A DNA stretch of 45,684 nt, from contig LFSH01000057.1 of NCBI GenBank assembly GCA_001513105.1, positions 1 to 45,684 of the forward strand, written 5' to 3'. Below are positions 28,961 through 40,413 of the stretch, in pieces. The DNA is from Clostridiales bacterium DTU070 (lineage in GTDB: Bacteria > Bacillota > Clostridia > DSM-8532). The notes beneath the pieces are model-generated. The model was not told the DNA's origin, did not search any database, and was given only the letters and a program-made list of their open reading frames with translations. A program made the translations under genes and the position numbers. How positions within the stretch are numbered: position 1 is the stretch's first letter; the number at the start of each line of letters is the position of its first letter.

Positions 28961-28994
28961 AAAAAGGTTATGGCTTTAATCCATAACCTTTTTT
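28961..28994. terminator. Bidirectional intrinsic terminator
   Basis: A perfect 13-bp stem (28961-28973 with 28981-28993) and a 7-nt loop are flanked by A5 on the left and T6 on the right. It lies between the convergent TPR and PFK genes and can stop transcription from both sides. Confidence 0.92.
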
Positions 28995-29011
28995 ATGTTA
29001 ATATTTCCGGT

Positions 29012-30262
29012 TTACTTTGTTGCCAGAACTTTTTTCAGCCTTGCAAAACGGGGCAGCCCGTCTTCCATCGGCGGAGCTGATTCTCCCTGGATCAGGGGCA
29101 GCGCGTAATCAATAAACTCCTGTTTCAGCCCGGTTCCGTCTTCGGTTATCCACTCTCTTGGAATCTTCTTTTCAGCGTTTGCAACCTTTGATAACTCTAC
29201 CAGCTTGAAATTGCATTTATACTCTTTACCCGGCTCGCGCTCATAGGCCACCATGTAGTCGGTATGACCTTCAACTGCATATTTTACAGCCATTTGACCG
29301 GCCTTGAAAGTTTCCTCGACGTCTGTCTTGGAACCGCAGTGAGCGGCACAGCGCTGCAGTAAGCTGAATTCAATTGCGCGGGTCTTGCATTTCAGTTCGT
29401 TCTTAATTACACTGGCCAGGACCTGTGCTGTTCCTCCCAGCTGACTGTGACCGAAAGCGTCCTTCTCCTTCGCAAGGTCTGAACCGTATTCAGAGATATA
29501 TTTGCCGTTCTTGTCCTTTATTCCTTCGGATACTGCAACGATTACCTTGCCGTTGTTTTTCTCATAAACCCTTTTAACGTCTTTAATGAATTTGTCCATG
29601 TCAAATTCAATTTCGGGGAGATATATCAAGTCAGGACCGGCACCCTTGTATGCTGAAAGTGCTGTTGCTGCTGTAAGCCAGCCTGCATTTCTTCCCATTA
29701 CTTCAAGAACGCAAACCATTGGGGTGTCATAGACACGGGCATCCAGGTAAACTTCCATTGTTGAGGTAGCAACATAACGGGCGGCGCTTCCGTATCCGGG
29801 ACAATGGTCGGTTTCAGCGAGGTCGTTGTCAATTGTCTTCGGAACACCGATAACGCGGCATTCATATCCGACCTTCTGCATATATTTGCTTACCTTGTTG
29901 CAGGTGTCCATCGAGTCGTTGCCGCCGTTGTAGAAGAAGTAACGGATATCATATTTTTTAAACACTTCGAGCAGGCGTTTATAATCGGTGTCATCAACAT
30001 CCGGATCAGCCAGTTTATAGCGAACCGAACCCAATGCTGAAGAAGGGGTTGTTTTTAAAAGCTCGAGTTCTTTCGGGTCTTCCATTCCCATATCATAGAA
30101 TCTTTCTTCCAGTATTCCCTTAATACCGTTAGCGGCACCGTATACCTTATTAATACAGTCCTGTTTGAGGGCTTCGGTGAAAACTCCTGCAGCACTTGCA
30201 TTAATAACAGATGTAGGACCGCCTGACTGACCAAAAATTGCATTTCCCACTAATTTAGACAT
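29012..30262 (-). CDS. pfp: Phosphofructokinase, pyrophosphate-dependent type
   Basis: This 416-residue enzyme phosphorylates fructose 6-phosphate. The donor motif is GGND (113-116), with Asp116 where ATP enzymes have Gly, followed by PKTIDND (141-147), with Lys142 where ATP enzymes have Gly. Both are known PPi-type signatures. The substrate-site segments GQSGGPTSVINAS, MGRNAGWLT and the long C-terminus match PPi-PFKs around 400-420 residues. GGAGGAGATACTA precedes the ATG. PPi-linked glycolysis is well described in cellulolytic clostridia, where it spares ATP, and the reaction is reversible. It stands alone on the minus strand with its own promoter. Confidence 0.92.
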   Translation of the reverse strand: MSKLVGNAIFGQSGGPTSVINASAAGVFTEALKQDCINKVYGAANGIKGILEERFYDMGMEDPKELELLKTTPSSALGSVRYKLADPDVDDTDYKRLLEVFKKYDIRYFFYNGGNDSMDTCNKVSKYMQKVGYECRVIGVPKTIDNDLAETDHCPGYGSAARYVATSTMEVYLDARVYDTPMVCVLEVMGRNAGWLTAATALSAYKGAGPDLIYLPEIEFDMDKFIKDVKRVYEKNNGKVIVAVSEGIKDKNGKYISEYGSDLAKEKDAFGHSQLGGTAQVLASVIKNELKCKTRAIEFSLLQRCAAHCGSKTDVEETFKAGQMAVKYAVEGHTDYMVAYEREPGKEYKCNFKLVELSKVANAEKKIPREWITEDGTGLKQEFIDYALPLIQGESAPPMEDGLPRFARLKKVLATK

Positions 30263-30335
30263 TAGTATCTCCTCCTATACACTTTCTGTGCAGCTTTATT
30301 TATGATTAACAAAATACAGGTTTTTGTCAGGAAAT

Positions 30336-30364
30336 AATATACCATAAAGCATTAATGAACGCAA
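30336..30364 (-). promoter_or_regulatory. pfp promoter
   Basis: On the minus strand TTGCGT (30364-30359) lies 17 nt before TATATT (30341-30336). Transcription would begin about 65 nt before the start codon. Confidence 0.6.
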
Positions 30365-30607
30365 CGCTGTCGGTCCAATCTTTGATATAAAAATAACAAT
30401 CCTCGGCGGAAAAGCAAATGCCGCCCCGGGTTCATGGACAGCGGAACCTTATTTCATTACCTTTTTGAGTCCAAAAAATAGGGGAAACACATCCCCATCC
30501 AAAATTAAAATGCTGTTTTACATTAGCCGATAATATAATAGTAATTTCGACAAGAGCAGGTGCAGGCAAAAACCGAAAAACAGGTGAAGTTCAGGTGTGT
30601 GGTACAG
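30365..30607. other. Divergent spacer between pfp and the REC-like gene
   Basis: A TATAAT (30534-30539) may serve the rightward gene, but no good -35 box accompanies it. A GGGGA/TCCCC hairpin (30481-30496) faces a T-run when read on the minus strand (complement of 30480-30473), so it could stop leftward read-through before pfp. Nothing else is recognised. Confidence 0.35.
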
Positions 30608-31507
30608 ATGGCTGATAAGGTTCTTGTATCGGTTGAGGATAGGTTTATAAAAAGCATCGTGTTGAGAGATTTACATAAAAAAGGATTTGAAATTGTGGAG
30701 GCCGTGGACGAGGTTGACCTCCTTCTGAAGCTGGATATTTTCAAAGAATCGATACTTTATTATATCATCCAGATCAACGCGGAAAATTACGGGAAACAGT
30801 ACGGCCAGATCAAAAAAGTCAGGCAGATTGAATATTTTAAAAATCTTCCGGTCATGGCCATCATTCCCGATAACTCGCCTGAATATGTAAATGGCGCAAA
30901 GGAAGCGGATGTTAATGATTTATTCCTTGTACCTGCAAAAAGGGAATTACTGAAGGATTACCTCACGGAGCGGTTGTCGGCCTTTACTGCAAAAATCCCG
31001 TCAAGTGATTTTGAATATATGAACAAGGTCAGGGAAAGCCTTTTATCAAGCCTCAGCTCCAACAGTGATCTGAGGAATGAAATAAAGAGAGCCTCAAGGG
31101 GGAAATATCCTGTTTCCCTTGTTATGGGAAGGCTTTCGGGAATACATATCGGCATGGTCCAGGAGTTCTATGACAGGCTGGCCCTTCAGATGCGGGAAAC
31201 CGATAGAACAATAAACCATGACTACCGGACATTCATCATTGTATGCCCGTTTACAATGAAAAAATACCTGTTGGAAATAGAGAGAAAGATCCGCGGGGTA
31301 TTCGAGAAAATGTTCCAGGGCTCAGGGAAATTATACATGTACAGTGTAACATATCCCGACGACGGGGAAAGTCTTGAGCAACTCATAGAAATAATGGAAA
31401 AAGGGGTTCATGACAGCATTGTCATTTCAAGAATGAGACAGCCGTTGAATACACTCAGCAGGGAGAAACTTGAGGAATTCAAAAACATGTTAAGGCCGTA
31501 TAAGTAA
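30608..31507 (+). CDS. Degenerate receiver plus degenerate GGDEF-like protein
   Basis: This 299-residue protein starts at the ATG at 30608 (MADKVLVSVEDRF, AGGTG upstream); a GTG at 30560 has no clear ribosome site. Residues 1-120 have the strand-helix order of a receiver domain. However, the phospho-acceptor position reads IIQIN (no Asp) and the conserved Lys region reads FLVPAKREL (shifted). Residues about 160-290 follow GGDEF-domain spacing: a helix FYDRLALQMRETDR, then HDYRTFIIVCPFT (204-216) where RYGGDEFAVLLP would be, and finally SVTYPDDGESLEQLIEIMEKG. The catalytic Gly-Gly-Asp/Glu-Glu is lost, so it should not make cyclic di-GMP. A regulatory or binding role is inferred. It diverges from pfp. 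Confidence 0.65.
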   Translation: MADKVLVSVEDRFIKSIVLRDLHKKGFEIVEAVDEVDLLLKLDIFKESILYYIIQINAENYGKQYGQIKKVRQIEYFKNLPVMAIIPDNSPEYVNGAKEADVNDLFLVPAKRELLKDYLTERLSAFTAKIPSSDFEYMNKVRESLLSSLSSNSDLRNEIKRASRGKYPVSLVMGRLSGIHIGMVQEFYDRLALQMRETDRTINHDYRTFIIVCPFTMKKYLLEIERKIRGVFEKMFQGSGKLYMYSVTYPDDGESLEQLIEIMEKGVHDSIVISRMRQPLNTLSREKLEEFKNMLRPYK

Positions 31508-31534
31508 AATCCGGGCAATTGCCGAAACAGAGAC

Positions 31535-32494
31535 TCAAACTGCGTCAATGTCCTTTTTTTCTTTCCCGAGCAGGATATAAACAACCAGGATAACCAGCCA
31601 GACAACAGAAACAATATATTTATACAGCGGATCTATCGGCAGAGGGGTGAAATACCCTTCTGTAAGTCCTGCGAGTATAAAGAGAGGAATGGATCCTAAC
31701 AGCATCTTAAGAGCCCTTTTCCCGCCGTATGAAAAGGATCTCCGCCTCGAATGCAGTCCCGGAAAAATCATTGACCTTGCTATAAGAAGGCCTGCTGCGC
31801 CGCATACAAAGATGCAGAATAATTCGGGCACGCCATGGGGCAATATCAGCGACCAGAACTCATAACCCGAACCCGCGTTTGCTGCAACAGCGGCCAATGC
31901 TCCCAAAAGCATGCCGTTTTTTACAAGGACATAAACCGTTCCGATGCCGAAAGTAATTCCAAGGGCAAATGCCGTAATTCCGACCTGAATGTTATTGGTA
32001 AAGATGGCAACTGAAAAAACGGCGTAGTTGACAGATGCCGCACCTGGTTCGGAGTTTTTAATGGCATCCACATATTCGGCCGGAACAAAGGAAAGGGCGT
32101 AGTCTTCCTGGTACAGTACCATCAGGTAGCTGAACATAAAACTCAGGACGAAAATCCCCGTTGATACCAGGAACAGAAGAAATTCTTTCTTTAGCAGGGA
32201 AGGAAACCCCTTTAACAGAAACCGGAATATCCCTGCAATGCCCTTTGGCCTGGAAACATAAATGGCCTGGTGCGCTCTTGCAACGAGATTATTCAGGTAT
32301 TCCGCCGTGCCCGTGTTCCCGTACCGGGTCCTGGCGATTGAAAGATGACCGCATGTCGTCTGATAGAGATAAAAAAGGCGATGAAGCCTGTCATTGTCTT
32401 CAGGTTTCTTTTTCCGGGACGAATAGTTTTTCAGTATGTCTTCAAGTTCCTGCCATGTTTTCTGGTTATTGCTGATAAAAAGCGATTCCTTCAT
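31535..32494 (-). CDS. SpoIIM-like (DUF95 family) integral membrane protein
   Basis: This 319-residue membrane protein begins with a soluble helical part (about 1-100, ELEDILKNYSSRKK, LYQTTCGHLSIARTR). About five or six membrane segments follow, with the family stretch NNIQVGITAFALGITFGIGTVYVLVKNGMLLGAL and LPHGVPELFCIF. In B. subtilis SpoIIM acts in engulfment. This longer DUF95 protein is more like paralogues that occur beside RDD-family genes in many bacteria, exactly as here (divergent at 32659). A sporulation role is not certain. GGAGAG precedes the ATG. No terminator is evident at its 3' end, which faces the REC-like gene. Confidence 0.82.
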   Translation of the reverse strand: MKESLFISNNQKTWQELEDILKNYSSRKKKPEDNDRLHRLFYLYQTTCGHLSIARTRYGNTGTAEYLNNLVARAHQAIYVSRPKGIAGIFRFLLKGFPSLLKKEFLLFLVSTGIFVLSFMFSYLMVLYQEDYALSFVPAEYVDAIKNSEPGAASVNYAVFSVAIFTNNIQVGITAFALGITFGIGTVYVLVKNGMLLGALAAVAANAGSGYEFWSLILPHGVPELFCIFVCGAAGLLIARSMIFPGLHSRRRSFSYGGKRALKMLLGSIPLFILAGLTEGYFTPLPIDPLYKYIVSVVWLVILVVYILLGKEKKDIDAV

Positions 32495-32555
32495 TGTAAA
32501 CTCTCCAATAACAAAATAATACTATGCTCAGCTTATTCCAAGACGTTTACAAAAG

Positions 32556-32604
32556 TTGATAATCTTTTATCAAATTCTATTTTATCAAATGGTTTTTTTT
32601 GATA
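32556..32604. promoter_or_regulatory. Paired TTGATA/TATCAA inverted repeats in a divergent promoter region
   Basis: TTGATAA (32556-32562) and TTATCAA (32567-32573) form a perfect dyad. TATCAAA (32583-32589) and TTTGATA (32598-32604) form a second. Both lie in the 164-nt gap between the SpoIIM-like and RDD genes, and the last overlaps a TACAAT -10-like box (32603-32608). A shared regulator site is a plausible reading; the binding protein is unknown. Confidence 0.45.
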
Positions 32605-32658
32605 CAATAATAAATGGTAATCTTTTGGATTCAGGAAAATGGTTTTGGAGTTGAAGGT

Positions 32659-33405
32659 ATGAGGAATATCTATCATGTAAAAACGCCGGAAAATGTAACT
32701 CTTGAGTTTGAACTTGCAGGAGTGGGAACCCGCGGGATTGCAGTCATAATAGATACCTTGTTCCAATACTTGATTCTCCTTGTTGTTCTTTTTATATCGT
32801 ATCTGATTCTGGATGATGATTACATAAACATGATGTATTCGGAGGAGAACACGGTATACATTGTATTGGCCATTCTGCTGATTTTTATTGTCCAGGTGGG
32901 GTATTTCCTGTTGTCCGAGTTTTTCACGAAGGGTTCTACCCTTGGGAAAAAGATAGTCGGGCTTAAAGTGATAATGGCAAACGGTGAGCCGATTTCCTTT
33001 ACAGCCTCGCTTGTAAGGAATTTGCTGCGGATTGGGGACATGCTGCCGGGGATATATGGAGTCGGAATTTTTGCAGTAGTTCTGAACAAGCGTTATATGA
33101 GGATCGGCGATTTGGCGGCAAATACCGTTGTGGTCAAGGTCAAAAAAAGAAAAGCTGATTTTTCGGGAATCAATAACATCGGTACAGAACGGCAGAACAT
33201 GTTCATAAGCCCGAAGGAAGAGGCCCTGCTGATAGAATACAATGAAAGGATCAGGGATAAGAAGAATCCGCTTTATTCAGAAACCCTTGAAAACATGTTG
33301 TATCACCATTTTTACAATAAATTAGGCAGCCTGCCGAATCTGCCCGGAAATTTCAACAGGAGGACTTATCTCAAATGCCTGCTGAAACATCTTGGAATTA
33401 CATAG
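32659..33405 (+). CDS. RDD family membrane protein
   Basis: This 248-residue protein starts at an ATG at 32659, 8 nt after GGAG; an upstream ATG at 32614 lacks a good site. The RDD domain (about 10-150) shows GVGTRGIAVIIDTLFQY with the first conserved Arg and Asp, then GSTLGKKIVGLKV and KRYMRIGDLAANTVVV. Three membrane helices are expected. A cytoplasmic tail of about 95 residues follows (SPKEEALLIEYNERIRDKKNP). RDD proteins are linked to ion or small-molecule transport, but their roles are mostly unsettled. The neighbouring divergent SpoIIM-like gene is a recurrent partner. Confidence 0.88.
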   Translation: MRNIYHVKTPENVTLEFELAGVGTRGIAVIIDTLFQYLILLVVLFISYLILDDDYINMMYSEENTVYIVLAILLIFIVQVGYFLLSEFFTKGSTLGKKIVGLKVIMANGEPISFTASLVRNLLRIGDMLPGIYGVGIFAVVLNKRYMRIGDLAANTVVVKVKKRKADFSGINNIGTERQNMFISPKEEALLIEYNERIRDKKNPLYSETLENMLYHHFYNKLGSLPNLPGNFNRRTYLKCLLKHLGIT

Positions 33406-33450
33406 GTGCGGGTGCAACAGCGGATTTGAAAAAATAATGTTATAAATGCT

Positions 33451-33479
33451 TTGCTTTAATGTCTTAAATTGTGTATAAT
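33451..33479 (+). promoter_or_regulatory. PFOR gene promoter
   Basis: TTGCTT (33451-33456) and a perfect TATAAT (33474-33479) are separated by 17 nt. A 135-nt leader follows before the start codon. Confidence 0.75.
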
Positions 33480-33495
33480 ATAAATGTTGTGTATA

Positions 33496-33517
33496 CAAAG
33501 TACATTAACATACTTTG
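33496..33517 (+). repeat. Inverted repeat in the PFOR leader
   Basis: CAAAGTA (33496-33502) and TACTTTG (33511-33517) flank an 8-nt loop about 10 nt after the predicted start point. It could be a repressor site or a 5' mRNA hairpin. A Rex (redox) site was considered, but the sequence does not fit TTGTTAA-type half-sites. Confidence 0.35.
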
Positions 33518-33608
33518 AAAATCGCACAGCATTCAGCATATAAAACTATGATTAAGGATTTTAATTACTGTCATATGCAGTGCATTTTAAGTTTTACCTA
33601 ATAACTAA

Positions 33609-37151
<3,543 letters not shown>

Positions 37152-37159
37152 TTTATGCG

Positions 37160-37193
37160 AAAACCCCTGACCACAACTGGCCAGGGGTTTTTT
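37160..37193 (+). terminator. Intrinsic terminator after PFOR
   Basis: AAAACCCCTG (37160-37169) pairs with CAGGGGTTTT, with a short inner stem, followed by TT. Confidence 0.88.
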
Positions 37194-37394
37194 AAATACG
37201 ACGTATCTGCCCGTATCGCATTGTGCCGGGTATTCAGGCCTGATTATCAGTTTTCTTTTTAGTTATGTACCGGCAGGAAGCGGACGGTTTGTCTTCAGCC
37301 TGTAAAAAACTGTTGTTAACCTGCATAAAAACAGGGATATGAGAGCATTATTCATAGTATCACAAATGAAATGGAAAGGAACGGGTGCTGGTAC

Positions 37395-37709
37395 ATGAAA
37401 ATCGGAAAAAGAGGTAAATCCAGCGAATCGGTTAACATTTTCATTATAATCGCCATTATAGTTGTTGTCGGAATCAGTATTGCATTGCTGCTCAGAAGCA
37501 TTCCCGGCAGGTCTTATCCCGCTCCTGTTCTGGAAGAGGGAAAAGACTACGATATCAATCATTCAAGGCATAACATATACACGATAGTTGACGAAACGGG
37601 AAATACCATTGAACTTGAAAGAGTCTCAACCGAAGTATTCCAGGATCGTAACGGCAGGCGATACAAGTTTGTTTCGGGTTCACCGTTTAAATATATCGGT
37701 GAGGATTAG
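37395..37709 (+). CDS. Small single-pass membrane protein of unknown function
   Basis: This 104-residue protein begins with a basic stretch (MKIGKRGKSSES), then one strongly hydrophobic helix (about 15-34), then a polar outer or soluble domain of about 70 residues with TIVDETGNTIELERVSTEVFQDRNGRRYKFVSG. The last part looks like a small beta-rich fold. I do not recognise the family. The ATG at 37395 gives a sensible membrane topology but a weak ribosome site; the ATG at 37371 would add eight residues. It lies 61 nt before the O-antigen ligase-like gene, with a hairpin between them, so it may belong to an envelope locus. Confidence 0.6.
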   Translation: MKIGKRGKSSESVNIFIIIAIIVVVGISIALLLRSIPGRSYPAPVLEEGKDYDINHSRHNIYTIVDETGNTIELERVSTEVFQDRNGRRYKFVSGSPFKYIGED

Positions 37710-37712
37710 AAT

Positions 37713-37737
37713 TAAAGGGTAGGGGTACTACCCTTTA
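37713..37737 (+). terminator. Hairpin, possible weak terminator
   Basis: TAAAGGGTA (37713-37721) and TACCCTTTA (37729-37737) form a perfect 9-bp stem with a 7-nt loop. The following bases (TATTGTATAAA) are not a clear T-run, so termination would be inefficient. Confidence 0.45.
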
Positions 37738-37770
37738 TATTGTATAAATATATTCAGGCAGATTAAGGCT

Positions 37771-39471
37771 ATGTTTAACGGGATTATGAGGTGGTTTGGC
37801 AGCAGGAAAATAAACAGGACTTGTTTGGTGTATATTCCGTTTTTCATTATTGCTTTTGTTATTCCCGCTGCAATGTTCCCGCTGACCACGCAATATAATA
37901 CGGAAATGAGCGGCTTTCTTCTCGAACGTGGCATACATACCGACTATTATCATCTTGTAAAGGTCTGTGCATTATACCTGTCGGTGCTGATTCTGTTGCC
38001 CGTTTCTGTTTTTTTCGGCCGAAAAAGGTTTCGGGGCATGTTTGTGGTTTTAATTCCCGTTTACATATGCCTGTTTTTGTCTACATACCTTTCAGAATAT
38101 AAAATATCCGCAGTTTTCGGGGTTTTTGATCATTATGAAGGCTTTTTAACCCAGGCATGCTATCTGCTGATCCTTGTATGCTCATATGCTGTATGCCGCG
38201 GTACTGATTTTGCATGCAAGGTAATTAAGTTCGTGCTGTGGACGGGTTTTGCCGTGGCTGTCGCCGGTGTTTTCCAGTATACCGGAATATGGCCTTTTGT
38301 AACCGATGAACCGTATATAGTCAGTCCAACAATAGGAAATCCGAATTATGTGGGTACATATTCGGCAATGCTTCTTCCGTTGTCGATGTCCATGCTTTTG
38401 CATGAAGAAAAAAACAAGTCCAGGATAATATGTCTTGTAATTTTCTTCGGCTCTTCCTTTTTCCTTCTTTTGGGCTCCCTGTCACGGGCGGCTTTCATTG
38501 CATCGGCAGTCACTATAACCTTATTTGTTATTCTTTTTACTGATGAAATCAGGAAAAACCGGTTATGGGTATTATCAGCGGTATTGTATGGTATTGCCCT
38601 GTTTGCGGCCATGAATATTTATTCCGGGAATACACTTGTCAACGAGCTGAAAAGCATGAATCCGTTAAGTACGGGCTCAGAACCGAAACTCATTTTCGAA
38701 GATATATCAATCAGCGGAAATACAGCAAAATTAGATACCGACAAATGGCAGCTGAACATTGAAACAACCGAGGAAGGTTTTGTATTCATGAACGAACGGG
38801 GAGAGGAAATACCATTTGGCTTTGACAGGGAAAACGGGAGGATTGATATCGGGCAGCCATACCGAATACAGGCCTTTGTACAGGAAAAGGAAGAACTGAA
38901 GTGGATTATGCTGAACATAGACCGAAGGGATATTGAGTTTGTTTATAGCGGGGAAAGTCTCAAGGTTGTGGGTTTTAACGGCATGCTGACAGATATTGGG
39001 CATTATGAGTCTGTTAATCTTCCATTTGGTGAGTCCTTTGCGTCGGGCAGGGGCTATATCTGGTCAAGATCTGTTCCTCTTCTGAAAAATGCCATATTCA
39101 CAGGCTACGGCCCCGACACATTTGCGTATATTTTCCCCCAGAACGATATTGTCGGAAAACTTAATTATGGCGCAATCTGGGCTGTAATAGGCAAGCCCCA
39201 CAGCTGGTACCTTCAGACAGCCCTCGGTACCGGAATGGTTTCGCTTATTTGTTTATTGATATTTTTTGCATGGTATGGTATCAATGTAGTAAAAGAAAAC
39301 AGGAAAAAGGACAGCAAGTCGCGAATTTTGTCATTCGGCATTCTGTTGTCGGTTGCAGGATATTTGATTGCCGGTATTTTCAACGACAGTGTTGTTTCAG
39401 TATCGCCGGTATTCTGGATGCTGTTGGGGCTTGGAACGGGGTTGATTGGTTCCCGTCCGGAAACCCACTAA
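37771..39471 (+). CDS. O-antigen ligase/polymerase (WaaL/Wzy_C) family membrane protein
   Basis: This 566-residue polytopic protein has about eleven membrane helices. The family region is a large outer loop (about residues 290-450) ending ASGRGYIWSRSVPLLKNAIFTGYGPDTF and GKPHSWYLQTALGTG. The loop's His and Arg residues are those implicated in WaaL/Wzy-type transfer of polysaccharide from a lipid carrier. Before it lies TIGNPNYVGTYSAMLLPLSM, another recurrent motif. In Gram-positives such proteins polymerise or attach surface glycans, possibly including S-layer-associated polymers. The target is unknown. The start has only a weak AAGG site; an ATG at 37786 is an alternative. The xth gene follows 20 nt later. 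Confidence 0.8.
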   Translation: MFNGIMRWFGSRKINRTCLVYIPFFIIAFVIPAAMFPLTTQYNTEMSGFLLERGIHTDYYHLVKVCALYLSVLILLPVSVFFGRKRFRGMFVVLIPVYICLFLSTYLSEYKISAVFGVFDHYEGFLTQACYLLILVCSYAVCRGTDFACKVIKFVLWTGFAVAVAGVFQYTGIWPFVTDEPYIVSPTIGNPNYVGTYSAMLLPLSMSMLLHEEKNKSRIICLVIFFGSSFFLLLGSLSRAAFIASAVTITLFVILFTDEIRKNRLWVLSAVLYGIALFAAMNIYSGNTLVNELKSMNPLSTGSEPKLIFEDISISGNTAKLDTDKWQLNIETTEEGFVFMNERGEEIPFGFDRENGRIDIGQPYRIQAFVQEKEELKWIMLNIDRRDIEFVYSGESLKVVGFNGMLTDIGHYESVNLPFGESFASGRGYIWSRSVPLLKNAIFTGYGPDTFAYIFPQNDIVGKLNYGAIWAVIGKPHSWYLQTALGTGMVSLICLLIFFAWYGINVVKENRKKDSKSRILSFGILLSVAGYLIAGIFNDSVVSVSPVFWMLLGLGTGLIGSRPETH

Positions 39472-39491
39472 ATTTATATCGGAGGTATAGG

Positions 39492-40247
39492 ATGAAACTT
39501 GTATCATGGAATGTTAACGGAATAAGGGCCTGCCTTGGCAAAGGCTTCATGGATTTTTTCAACAGTGTAAGCGCTGATGTTTTCTGTATCCAGGAGACCA
39601 AGGTACAACAGGGGCAGGTACAGCTTGATCTTGAAGGGTATTATCAGTACTGGAATTACGCCGTGAAGAAAGGCTATTCCGGAACGGCGCTTTTCACGCG
39701 TGAAAAGCCGTTATCCGTTGTTGACGGAATAGGTATGAACGAACACGATAATGAAGGCAGGGTAATTACAGCAGAATACGATAAATTCTGGCTGGTCACA
39801 GTATATTCGCCTAATGCCCAGCAGGGGCTGGCAAGGCTGGATTACAGGATGCAGTGGGAGGATGATTTCAGGGATTACCTTCTTAAGCTCGACAGCAGAA
39901 AGCCTGTAATTATATGCGGTGATCTGAATGTGGCACATAAAGAAATTGATTTGAAGAATCCCGCATCCAACAGGAGGAATGCCGGGTTTACCGACGAAGA
40001 ACGGGAGAAGATGACAGTACTTATCCAGAGCGGATTCACCGACAGTTTCAGGCACCTTTATCCCGACAAGACGGGTGCGTATACCTGGTGGTCATACATG
40101 TTCAATGCAAGGGAAAAGAATGTCGGGTGGCGTATAGATTATTTCCTTGTTTCTGACAGGATAAGGGACAAGATACGCGAAGCGGGCATGTATCCGGAGG
40201 TATATGGTTCCGATCACTGCCCGGTATTTCTTGAGATTGATATCTGA
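39492..40247 (+). CDS. xth: Exodeoxyribonuclease III (AP endonuclease)
   Basis: This 251-residue DNA-repair nuclease cuts at abasic sites and trims 3' ends. The ATG at 39492 follows GGAGGTATAGG. Family motifs are in order: MKLVSWNVNGIRA, FCIQETK with the metal-binding Glu, CGDLNVAHKEIDLKNP, YTWWSYMFNAREKNVGWRIDYF and GSDHCPV with the catalytic Asp-His pair. The length equals ExoA of B. subtilis. An apparent longer frame from 39249 overlaps the previous gene and is not real. A strong terminator follows. Confidence 0.96.
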   Translation: MKLVSWNVNGIRACLGKGFMDFFNSVSADVFCIQETKVQQGQVQLDLEGYYQYWNYAVKKGYSGTALFTREKPLSVVDGIGMNEHDNEGRVITAEYDKFWLVTVYSPNAQQGLARLDYRMQWEDDFRDYLLKLDSRKPVIICGDLNVAHKEIDLKNPASNRRNAGFTDEEREKMTVLIQSGFTDSFRHLYPDKTGAYTWWSYMFNAREKNVGWRIDYFLVSDRIRDKIREAGMYPEVYGSDHCPVFLEIDI

Positions 40248-40263
40248 AGCCGTTTAAAACTGA

Positions 40264-40297
40264 GGGGTTTACCTGTTAACAGGTAAGCCCTTTATTC
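40264..40297 (+). terminator. Intrinsic terminator after exonuclease III
   Basis: An 11-bp stem (40265-40275 with 40280-40290, one T-G pair) and a TTAA loop are followed by TTTATTC. Confidence 0.8.
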
Positions 40298-40370
40298 ATT
40301 CTATGGGTAAATACCTGTGAATCCGGGGATAAACATGCTTGTACTATTTACCGGGACTCCCGCATAGAAT
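40298..40370 (+). promoter_or_regulatory. Three-way-junction-like inverted repeat before the Ca2+ ATPase
   Basis: ATTCTATG (40298-40305) pairs with CATAGAAT (40363-40370). Directly inside, GGTAAATA (40306-40313) pairs with TATTTACC (40345-40352). Between the two right arms sits GGGACTCCCG (40353-40362), itself a small palindrome. The sixteen paired bases plus a side hairpin would make a branched RNA or a DNA cruciform. TAGAAT (40365-40370) is -10-like, with TTGTAC 20 nt upstream, so a regulator-bound long-spacer promoter is an alternative. It does not match the riboswitch classes I know for P-type ATPases (yybP-ykoY or fluoride). Confidence 0.45.
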
Positions 40371-40413
40371 TATTTAGGCTTAATGCCAAATTAAACATCG
40401 GGAGGCTCCGGGT

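Noticed and set aside
33485-33517. Rex redox-repressor site in the PFOR leader
   Set aside because: The half sites do not match TTGTTAA/TTAACAA well enough; only a plain inverted repeat is reported.
39249-39491. Longer start for exonuclease III
   Set aside because: The extension overlaps the O-antigen ligase-like gene, and the ATG at 39492 has a clear GGAGG site and the normal family start.
40298-40370. yybP-ykoY or fluoride riboswitch before the Ca2+ ATPase
   Set aside because: The conserved core bases of those classes are not present; only the paired arms can be supported.
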